A DNA stretch of 64,000 bases from Rostratula benghalensis (taxonomy: Eukaryota > Chordata > Aves > Charadriiformes > Rostratulidae): the NCBI GenBank assembly GCA_013399305.1, contig VXAI01000049.1, positions 3,861,450 to 3,925,449 of the forward strand, read 5' to 3'. Of the stretch, positions 54,343-64,000 are shown piece by piece. The notes beneath the pieces were generated by a model, which had not been told where the DNA came from, did not search any database, and was given only the letters and a program-made list of their open reading frames with translations. Positions within the stretch are counted from its first letter, which is position 1. Each line of letters begins with the position of its first letter. The position numbers were made by a program, and so were the translations under genes.

Positions 54343-54826
54343 AAAGTCTAAGGATCCAGCTTCTGCATAACCCCACAGAATTTTGTTCTTCCTGATCTCT
54401 TTTTGAGAGCTTGGGCAATGTTGCAGCTGATACAAAACAAGTGCTAACTTGGATGGTTAATGCATAATGTGTGAATTACGGTGATGCTAATAAGCAGCTT
54501 TCAGATACCAGGGTCAGAGGTAGTTGTGTGGAGAGGATTTTGGTAGCATCTACTTTTATGGGTCATGGTGCGTGGTATCTTTAGACCCTGGCTACACTAC
54601 ATGGGCACGCTAATCTGCTGTAAACAGTAGGATTTAAATGGTTCATTAAAAGGCTTTCTGTGATTTTGAATGGCTATCAAAGGAAAATATTTTGATGTTG
54701 TTCAGTGCTATCCTTGCTGGGCAAATTAAAATTCTTGTGAAGGGATCAAGACGTATAGCTTAGATTAATATCTTGGAGAAGGAAGAATGTATTATCGTCT
54801 TCCACAGTCTAATGCCTTTATTTGAG

Positions 54827-54856
54827 CCAGCAGTTCATGTTGCTGTGAACTGCTGG
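54827..54856. other. Perfect 11-bp inverted repeat, 8-nt loop
   Basis: CCAGCAGTTCA at 54827-54837 is the exact reverse complement of TGAACTGCTGG at 54846-54856, with TGTTGCTG between them. The stem is shorter than a microRNA precursor and pairing does not continue outward. It could be a palindromic protein-binding site, or chance. Confidence 0.8.
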
Positions 54857-56593
54857 ATTCAAGTGACCTTTCCCAGTGATAGTCATAGCAGGTGGCAAGA
54901 ATAACAAGTACACACACAAAGCTGCTCTGAAACTTCCCCCTCCTGCCCCCTTCATATTATTACTTCGTTATATTTAAAAACTTCCTGCAACAATGGGTGT
55001 CACGTATTCCCACGGTAACACTCCGATTAGTGGTACGTCACCACTGGATGCAATTTCATTGTTGCTAAAAAGACAGAAGAAAGGCTGTCTCTGCCCTGTT
55101 ATGGGAAGATGCTGCTTTTCATGTTCCTCTGGGACAAATTCATATTGTATTGCCACGGTGGGCACACTCCATTAATACCTTATAAAGTCATTCTCTGGGA
55201 GGATACTGTGTCAGAATTCCCTTCTGTAACTGCTGCTTCAGTTTCACTCAGGTTAATTCATTTGTCTGAGTTCTGCTCCACCTGCTTCTTGTTGGAGCCA
55301 TGATAATCAGAGATAACCCTGGGAACAATTGCCACTGAATCAGCAGGTCTGCTCTTAGATAAAAGCGTATGCCCCTTATGCTTGGCTGAAATTGATTGAT
55401 ATGAATTAGGGGCAAAAAAATGCATTCTTTATGTGCAGTGAATCTTACATATAACTTTTCTGCTTATTTAGATGAAAAAGAGAATTACCAGTATGACTTT
55501 TTTTAAATGGGATTAGGTATTCCAGTTTGGTGAATGCTGATATATATTTCATCCACGCTCCACTTAAATCCTTTGCAGGATGAAGCAACTCAGAAATGCT
55601 TTATTAATACGATGCTGCTTCTTTGCAAGCGTTGGCAATACCATCAGTGATTACTCGGTCTGTCTTGTTTTTATAGGAATTTACATAAAGCAGAAACTTA
55701 ATTATTACACTAACCTGAGTAAAGTCAATTATCTTGATATTTGTAATCTTGTTTGTGTGCAGGCTCTCTGAACAAAAGGAAGTCTGATAGGCTTGTGGTT
55801 TTAGAGCTAACATATCTAGTGAAAATTAAAACCTTGCTGGCTGATTTCTATAATAAATTTATAAAGACTGTTGCTGAAACAATTTCAGCAAGCGATAAAG
55901 CAGCAGTAATACAGAGCACTTCCCAGTTGTTAAAGTCAAGCCTTATGAATTGCATAGTTACTCTGGTGGTATCTGAAGGCAGAGTGTTTACCACAGTGAT
56001 GCACTTTCTTTCAAGCATTCTGCCACGTTATCTGTGATTTTGATTATTGTATCTTACTATTGCTCTTTCTGTGGAAAATCCTGACAGCTAGAGACAGTGG
56101 CTTGATGTAATCTATGAGTTACAAAACTGTGATCTCCTGATAATGCACCAAAAAGTGTGTGAGTTAAACCCCAGAGACAAGTTCTGCTTTTGGTGTGTGA
56201 CCTACTGTGCCTTTTTAAAAGCCCTAAGCAGCTAATACATAATTTTCCCACTGGACCTAAGAGTTGGTTTTATCATCCAGGTTTTGAATTGGCAGTCTGG
56301 CATTCAGGCACAGGGGGAAAAGTTCTCTTCATTGCTTTCTCATCCTGGTGCATTAACGCATGTTTATTAAAGTAAAAGTGTGCCCTAAAGCCCTGCTGGT
56401 GCCACTGCAGTACTCTGCTACTGTGGTGTGCTGTACTACGGGCATCTTCTTTCGCAGACATAAGCCAAAGTAATGGTAAAGACTGGAAGCACCTGTTTGC
56501 TGTTCTGGGGCCCGGCCTCATCTCTGACTTTCTGGAATTCGGAATAACTTCCCAGTTCTCATTCTGTTTTTCATTCCTGTACCTATAATGGGG

Positions 56594-56633
56594 AAAAAAA
56601 AAAAAAAAAAAAAAAGAAAAAGGCAAAAAAAAA
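56594..56633. repeat. A22 run with A-rich continuation
   Basis: Twenty-two A residues followed by GAAAAAGGC and nine more A. I looked for a retroposed body on its left side and did not recognise one, so it is listed only as a homopolymer tract. Confidence 0.88.
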
Positions 56634-58289
56634 GCGTTTCCAAGACGAAACCTGGGGAGAAAAATTGCCCCAACAATACAAAAAAAAGCCCATTGAGCTT
56701 CAACAGAATTTTACCTTTTCAATGGATCATTGATCAGGGTGTATTCCTAACTTCCTTCTCTGTTTCTGAGCTAAAATGTTGGGGTAAAACACAAGCGGGG
56801 ATCAGTGCTAATTCTGTATTTAGACTTAAAATTCTGTAAAGTTGTATGTGTTGGATTTAATAGAATTTTCATTTTGATAATTGTAAACTTTCAGGAAAAA
56901 ATGTAGATGAATATGAAAGTTTCACTGAGCCACATTTTCAGTCCTTTAAAAAAAAGAAATTGCTTACAATTATTGAAAGATTGAGTGCTGCCCATCTAAA
57001 TAAACTACAAACTGCTTCTGAAAAATGCAACAAATCCTTATAATGAACATTTCCTTGTGTTTAACTAAGGAGTTAAAATAATGGCTACAACTGAAGGAAC
57101 AACTCACATGTTTATATGATACTTTGGTGTAATCCTGAGGTATGTACCAGACTCTATAACCACATAAAACATAACACTTAATCTTTTTCTGATGCAATGT
57201 CCAGTAAGCTTTTCAGTATTGTTAATGAAGAAGATATACTTCAGTATCTTCTAGACAGAAAGTATTCTCTAGAGTGTGCTTAATTTGAAAGAGATCTTCT
57301 TTGCTGTGTGCTGACCAGCTTTGCTATTTATCAACACAGTCTGACAGAGGTGACCTGTGAATACAAGCACTGCTGACATTCACTTTTTGCTGAGTGTCTT
57401 GAAGAGTGTCATTTCAGTTAAGCTGGGACAATTCCCTTGAGAAATAAAGACAGCTATCATAAAAATCTGCATGGAAGTAATCTTTTAATTTGATACCTAG
57501 GTGGTTCTGAGATCATTGGACTTCTTTATTTCAGAATTTGTCACTTGTTTAAAAAGTGTCATATTTTTAATCCCTCGTGTGCTGAAAGAGCTCTGAACAG
57601 GCTAAATTCAGAACTCATTGAGGGGAAGGAAACATGGAACTTTAAAATGGGGGTGAGTTTTAGGGAAAGAGTTTGATGATGTTGAGGTTCCAAATAGCGA
57701 AATCCTGCGCACCTCAGGTGTATATTGCTTTTCAGTTTGCTTCCTCCTCCATGCTGCTACCAGCTGTTTCTTTTAATTTTCATTTTTTCTTTGGTCTGTT
57801 GACCTTGTTACAACTAAATAAAGTCTTTCTAACTTTTTTTTTGAAATTTTTGAAAGAATATTCAAAGGAAATGAGACTGGAGCTGAAAAACCTTTGGTTT
57901 TCCTCCTTAAAAAGACAAACACCTTTACATGCTATCATTGATCTGCTAAGAAGTCATTAAGCTTTCAAGTACTCTTATCTGCACAGCATATTTTAGAAAT
58001 AAAAGCCTTGTTGGCAAATTGGTATTTTTAAGTTGTCTGACAGAAACTTGCTCTGTATTAAGGATGAAGAGAAATGCAACCAAATAGACTGTATTATGGC
58101 AGTCCAGGGTTCTGTGAGAGGTGTTTCTTCTGTGAAAAAATCCTTTGGACTATGAGTGAGATCCATAGGTGTTGTCAAAGGTGCTTGACTTGGTGGGGTT
58201 TTCTTAACTTAATCCACCTGCTGTGACTGTGTCTGGCCCTAGGGTGGAGTATGGGACATGGGAGTAAGAAGCCAAGGCTGTCCAGAGCT

Positions 58290-58830
58290 TCTGCTGTGTC
58301 CTGCTGAGCTGTAGTGTGGTGTGGGGTTGTCCGATGCAAGTCTGAAGCAGACGGAGAAGTGCCTCAGATACAGCAGTTCCGTGTTGGAGGAAGGGGCACA
58401 GGGTCCAGAGAGAGAGAGAGACTGCAGGGTTCTGTCTGCATCTCAGAAAGACTCAACAACAAATTGCATAAGACAACGGCTTTAACAGGACAGAGTTAAA
58501 AGGGGAAAATGATTAGCGAGTAAATCTCAGTGTCCCTTTAGATGCTGGGCAAGCTGTGTTCATGCAGCGTTGGATGGAGGCTGGGTGCTTGCAGTTGCCT
58601 GAGACTAAATCCTGGCATTTGTGGACGAAGGCAAGGCCCGGGGGGCTGGTGGAGTGGCAGTACCCAGTGGTGCTGCCCTCAGGCTCCTCCCGTGCAGTGA
58701 TCCATCCGGCTGAGGGTGTCCTGCAGCCAGGGATTTGGGCGACCTGGCGGAAGGCTGGAGGCCAGCCTGGACGAGCAGGATGGCAAGGTCCCACGCCTGC
58801 TCAGGTGAACTGTTGGGTGAGTTGCTAACT
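58290..58830. other. GC- and CpG-richer island
   Basis: This ~540-base segment stands out from its AT-rich surroundings: more than ten CpG dinucleotides and GC-rich phrases such as AGGCAAGGCCCGGGGGGCTG, plus a short (AG)7 tract at 58407-58420. Overlapping open frames of 86-93 codons run on both strands, which follows from the base composition and is not evidence for a protein. It might be a small CpG island with promoter or enhancer function, an exon of a non-coding transcript, or a decayed GC-rich repeat. Confidence 0.45.
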
Positions 58831-60730
58831 CCTGAGCGTGCAGTACTTTTCTCAGTAGGGATCAATGCAGTATTTTTATACAGAAGTGCAGCAAGTCCAT
58901 CTAAAATATGTTTGTTTCATTTATTTATACATCAAGTAATTTTTATGTCTGAATTAATTTGTGTCAAAACTGCAGGTGTACATCAACAAATTTTGTTGAT
59001 GTTTGCAACTAGGATATTTCAGTTAATTTATCACACCAACATTATTTTCGTACAGATTTTTTAATAACGTGTATAGGTGGCCAGTGTTCAAACTATAGCA
59101 AAATACCTCAGGGTGTTTTCTTCTAGGAAATGTTCATGCTTCTCAGACTAATGTGCAACCATGAGACACGGTTATAATTTACTTTTGGAAAGAAAAGGCT
59201 TTTAGAAACATCCATTCATGTTCTGACAAGGGGTTATTGCTCCAAATGATATTAGAAGTAGAAACATTCTGAAAAACCAGCAAAACTCCAGGTTGTTGCC
59301 AAAATAGAGATAGAAGAAGGAGTGATGAGGGCAGAGAAGGTCTGGCACAATGACAAAACCGAAAGTGTCCATCTCCTTCCATAAAGACACTAATCAGTAA
59401 GTGTATATTTTCTAGATTGGATATTATAAAGAATTTCATAGAATTTCATAGCAGAAGCAAAAATTTGAGCTGAATCTAATATAAGAAGAATGATATCTTG
59501 AAATTGCTCTCACGTTGAATGATAGTGAAATGCTCATGGGATGATTTAGCTTTGTGTTCCCACAGAGAGCCTCACTGCACCCCAGAGAGGCACAAACCTG
59601 GCATGAATGTCAGGGTAATAGACCAGGGAGTGGTGGTACAGAAGCCTGCAAGACTTGAGTTGGAAAAAGAAGGTGGCCCATGTGGCACTTTTTGTAATAA
59701 CTACATGAATATTTAGTTTAGTTTGAATCTCTTTCTTGATTTGAACTCGCAGGCATGATTTAGAAAGCTTACATATTAAGGTATATACTCATATACATAT
59801 ACACTCATATACTAATTTGTGAGGAGCTTCCTTTTTTGTAAATTGCTTGTAAACTGTAGTATATGTAGATATGTATGAATATATATGCACATTTAGGTAA
59901 GGATGGAACAGTTATCTTCATCTAGTAATAAGAGCTATTAAATTGCATTTCATATTCTGTTCTGTACCATGGAATTGATTCATTTGTACCATTTCCTATG
60001 CTCACTAATGTCACTGCCACAAAATGAGTTACCAGTTTTTTAATTATCTGTTATATTATGTGAGTTATGAAAGATGCTTCTTGGGGTATAGAACCATTTC
60101 AGCGCTCAATAATCTGATCATTTCTATTCTATTCTTTTCATCATGGGAAGGGCCATAATGATCTGCAAAACAAAGACTCAGCAGTGCCTCACAAAGGCAT
60201 GTGACCTTATTTTATTGAATATTCTCCATGTTAAGATTCTAATAAGTGGTTAGCCCAACAAAGTGTATATTGAGAGCAGAGTATGCTATACAGAATATCC
60301 CTTTGTATTATAAATTATGCTGAAAGTGGAATATGGTATTTCATTGAAATATGCTTTCTAGAATTTCACAATTATGGCAACTTTCAAGCACTATAAACTA
60401 GAATTTTCCTTCTGCTTGCCTATATATAACTTCTCACATTTCTCATTTATATGCTTGAGCTACATTCAAGATTATGTAAGGCCAGTTATTCCCGACTGTT
60501 TGCTACAGTTGTGCTTGAAATTAATAACCTAAATGAACAAATACACACACATAATTTCTATGTGTAAGTTGCCTGTACATTTTTATTGACAGCTGCTTAT
60601 GTTTTGGGGCTGCTTTTTTTTTTTTAATGGGGTTAAGATTTATAGAACAACAAAACAAAACCATGTGTGAAAATTTTAGTTACTTATTATTTGTCTCAGA
60701 GTGAGTAGAGTACACTAAACCAACTTGTCA

Positions 60731-60772
60731 GGTTAACATAGGTTAAAGTTTAAAATCGGTTAAATAGGTTAA
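60731..60772. repeat. Four dispersed GGTTAA(A) units
   Basis: GGTTAA occurs at 60731, 60741, 60758 and 60767 within 42 bases, separated by AT-rich spacers of 3-11 bases. The spacing is irregular, so this is a degenerate simple repeat and not a telomeric array. Confidence 0.7.
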
Positions 60773-63700
60773 ATTTGTCTATGATTGATGGTGAAAACAC
60801 TATTGTATTCAGCATGTGTCCCTAAAAGTCCTGTGAACTCTTTAGTCACAGGGCCTCTGAGCTGTGAAGCCGGTATACTTCAAAAGAAGAAAAATGCCAG
60901 GATTTGTGAGAACTCCCATGAGCTGAAGTGTTAGTTCTGTGGATGACCTGTTTTTCCAGTACCCAATGATTGCACTGAAGTAAGGAGTGTAGTAAAAGTA
61001 AATGCATTACATGTAAGATGGCTTAATAGTAGCTAGGAAAATGCAGATCTGTCTCACATTCACATAGATAGAGTAATAATACAACAACTTGCATTAAGCT
61101 ACTGATCAGGTGGTCACTTTCTTTATAATATATGGTATTTGTCTCAAAAACAGGCAGTCCATTTCTGTGTGACTGAAATGAGCTATTGCATGTATATGGG
61201 GCTTGTGAACAACTCTGAATTTGCAAAACTGTTGGGTTTTTTAGTTTTGGGTTTTTTTTTTTTTATGACTTCATTTTCTCATTCAGAAACTTCTGAGTTG
61301 ATTGTTGAATACAAGAACCTAGTCCCAAACCATCAGCCTGTACGGCCAAGCTCTGTGTTTTCAATTTCACATTCTATAATTCCCCACATGCAGTTAGGTT
61401 TTTAACACTATTAGAATGACTACAAGATTAATTGCATAGTAATTCTTTACTAGATAGACAAATGGAAAAATCCTAGTGGAATTCACTTGGAGACCAAATG
61501 TTTCATTTCTCATTCTTGGTAAATAGTATTTAGAATAATGCTAAAAATGACAGCAAGCGTGAGGTGATGGTCTTCTGTTTGGGTGGAGTGGCTCAGAAAA
61601 ATTAGAGTGATACTAAGAATGAATCTCTAATTTTCTAACTCAGTTTTTATGTAAGAGATACAACAAGATAACCAGTTGCTGTGTTTAGCACATAAAAGCA
61701 GGTTGTGTTTACAACAGAAAGCCAGCTCGTGTGAAAATAACCTTTAAAAAAAAAAAAGTAAATCAAGGGTTTCTGTTTAGGCTAATTATTCAGCAAATGA
61801 TCTGAGTTGCTTTAATGCTCATTCTGGACTTGATAAGAGTTCTGGATTGGTCTGAGAGCAGTCTTCAAATTAAGTGCTGCTTTTTTCCAAACCAATATGT
61901 GTTAGTAACCACAAAAAAAGATAGGAAATGCAATTATTTATTCTCTCCACGCAGCACACATTATAGAAGTGTAATGTAAACTTACGCGAGCTTTCCAAGT
62001 AAACTGACATAATAGGGAAGAAGGTCTGCCTTGTGCTGAGCTGCAGGGAGTTCCCTGTCTTCTAGGCATGGCCCATGTGTGGAAAAACTTGGAATCTTTA
62101 TTTTCCATTTTCTAGTTAGTGGAAGAGTTATGTAATATGCCTATGTGTTCTGTGTGAATATATCTGTATACATGGTCTACTATTTCTAGAGGGGATAGTC
62201 ACGGAACTTTAGAATGTTATCAGCCATCAGTTGGATTCCTTAATGTAGTATTTTGTGACCAAGCTTAAATTTTTTTCTGCAGTGAGGGAAGATAGCTTTG
62301 GACTTACTTGAGTATAGTGCTCTTGTTTTTCTAGAACACTTCAGGCACTGAACAGAGTTGTACCAAGCCAAGCCATACAAGAATACTTAACTATCAAATT
62401 GTTTAACTTTGACAGTGAAATTGTTCGTTGTATATCTGTCCTCATTGTGCTTAGATCCTCCACTAAATTCACAAATGTCTGTAATGGAACTAATTCCTGT
62501 CCATGTGATCCATTAGTATATGGTGAAAAACAGTAACAAGACCAGCTTTTCTGATAGGGATAGCATTCCTATAAAGTGATGAGACTCCTACTGAATTGGT
62601 GGGTAGGAGGAGACCAACAGCTTTGTATGGAATGATTAGTATATTCTTTTACTTAATAATGTCTTTATCTGCATAATATCCTACTGTGGTCAGTGTAAGT
62701 AATGTTGTTGAAATATGGAGTGAGGGAAGAGGAGTGAACTGGTTATTTGCAAGGATATAATGCTGCATCAGATAGTGCAGTAAAAAACCACCTTGTAAGT
62801 TCTTCCAGTTGTCAGTTTTATTGGATTGAAAATGGATCTTAGCAGACTGGCATGATTTACTTGAAAAGAGGGATTTTACTTGGGAGACTTAATTGTTTTC
62901 ATCAGTGGTTAACCATCAATACTGTAAATAGTATTTTAGCTGGGATAGAGTTAATTTTCATCCTAGTAACTGCTGCATTTTGGATTTAGTACGAGTATGC
63001 TATCGAATTTTGTTTTCAGTTGACAAATATGTATGAGAGCAATATGCAAAGGAGCAGAAGAATGAGGTGTTCTGTGGGGAAAAAAACCCAAAACACCGTC
63101 CAAGATCCAGCCTTTCTCCATGTCTTTATCATACAGTTCTAAGATGAACTGCATCTAAAAATGTGTACAAAATATCACAAACTTACATCACTTCCAAAGA
63201 AGGAAGAGGCTCTATCAATTATTTAGTCATTCCTAATATGAAGAGTTGAATAACCCGTTTTTTCTGTGAAAAGTTAAAATGCTGTTCTGCAATTCAGTTA
63301 ATTATATATTTGACTAATTTGAGCTTCTGAGTTTCTTCTGAAGTGCACCTCCCCAGTTTCTCTTCAGATTACGTTTGAAATATGATAAAACTTGCGTATA
63401 TAAGCTTATAAAAATTCTGTGCAGGTAAATCAAATTTAAAGTGTGGGTCTGCAAAGAAGAACATTATTCCATTATCAAATAAATCACACAGTTTATGAGT
63501 CTTTTTACTGCACTGCCAGAAGTTATTTACTGAATGATCATGAAATACAGATGGTATTTCACTCGTAGTCATAGCTACCTGAACAGGTCGAATATTTTAG
63601 TACATAACTGTAGCACAAACCAGGAAAATGGGAATGCCAAATCTAATGGTTCTTTGGTATTTCACACATAAATAGAGCTTTTTACATTCACTTGAAGATT

Positions 63701-63782
63701 AATAGTTCTTGGTACCTACATACTTTATAAAAGAATAAGTTACTGCACTTTCATTTAGAAGAATTCCAAAATTTTTTGTAAG

Positions 63783-64000
63783 GTATGAATCCAGATGGGG
63801 TGAGTGTTGGTGGAGAAGATTTGATATTAACTGTCCCGAGTAGTTCTGTTCGCTTTAATGGGCTTGTACAAGTAAGTGTGAAGGGAGGCAACAAACCGTT
63901 GGATAAAGCTCAAGCCCATCCATTAAAACTCCCCAAAACATTAGGCATCTCTGATGTTGCTGAGATGAGGTCTGAGGATGCCATGAAAAAGCTTAGTGCT
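63783..64000 (+). CDS. Candidate exon, open to the right edge, unidentified gene
   Basis: After a T-rich tract and AG (TTTTTTGTAAG, ending 63782) one plus-strand frame stays open for all 72 codons from 63785 to the window edge. An in-frame TAA sits directly upstream, so the segment would be an exon start, not a continuation. The peptide has balanced composition: MNPDGVSVGGEDLILT, VPSSSVRFNG, then KLPKTLGISDVAEM. A strong donor-like GTAAGT at 63872-63877 offers an alternative 89-nt exon ending at 63871. I do not recognise the protein. An initiating ATG at 63785 is possible as well. Confidence 0.4.

Larger units (their letters stand above)
54257..63782. other. Mostly unique AT-rich non-coding DNA with one GC-rich island
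   Basis: No gene is recognised in about 9.5 kb. It holds a G/T-rich tract at 54297-54342, a short perfect hairpin at 54827-54856, an A22 run at 56594-56615 and the GC-rich island near 58290-58830. Open frames such as 55753-56037 (plus, 94 codons) lack convincing splice context and family resemblance. Confidence 0.55.

Noticed and set aside
55753..56037. A 94-codon plus-strand open frame starting after TTTGTGTGCAG
   Set aside because: The frame ends in a stop with no convincing donor or polyadenylation context and the peptide matches no family I know.
56150..56633. Possible processed pseudogene ending in the A22 tract
   Set aside because: No recognisable coding body or AATAAA-type signal at the expected distance on the left, and no flanking direct repeats seen.
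58513..58865. Overlapping open frames on both strands in the GC-rich island
   Set aside because: High GC lowers stop-codon frequency on both strands, so open frames here carry little weight, and the peptides are unfamiliar.
59431..59450. Possible CR1 terminal units (GAATTTCATA twice)
   Set aside because: Superficially like CR1 3' units, but the sequence on neither side resembles CR1. It is just a 10-bp tandem duplication.
60731..60772. Interstitial telomere-like repeat
   Set aside because: The unit is GGTTAA with irregular spacers, and only four copies occur. It does not form the TTAGGG array expected of telomeric sequence.

Overview
This window looks like ordinary non-coding nuclear DNA from a bird, or possibly another sauropsid. 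It is AT-rich, has no operon-like gene packing, no long open reading frames and no bacterial signals. The recognisable dispersed repeats all look like the CR1 family of non-LTR retrotransposons, which dominates avian genomes. Several copies carry the typical CR1 3' end, made of short units related to ATTCTATG. I recognised no SINE, DNA transposon, endogenous retrovirus, tRNA, rRNA or CRISPR array. The species cannot be named from this sequence alone.

Layout: a CR1 fragment crosses the left edge (1-172, minus). About 8.8 kb of unique AT-rich DNA follows, then the largest CR1 copy (8956-9815, minus, end of the reverse transcriptase ORF), then smaller CR1 pieces at 11119-11282 (minus), 15378-15485 (plus), 19527-19914 (minus), an older diverged copy at 22925-23330 (plus), an internally deleted copy at 46409-47098 (minus, 3' tail joined to endonuclease-domain sequence), and 53966-54256 (plus). 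Between them lie long stretches of unique intronic or intergenic DNA with short homopolymer and simple-repeat tracts. A small GC- and CpG-richer island sits near 58.3-58.8 kb.

Genes: no protein-coding gene can be named. Two plus-strand segments look like possible exons: 37684-37845 (162 nt, open, flanked by AG and GTGAGT) and the last ~218 bases, 63783-64000 (open to the window edge, preceded by AG). Their splice phases are compatible, so they could belong to one gene with a ~26 kb intron. That is a hypothesis built on splice-site and reading-frame patterns only. No previously undescribed functional system is evident. The most useful leads are the two exon-like islands and the structure of the rearranged CR1 copy.
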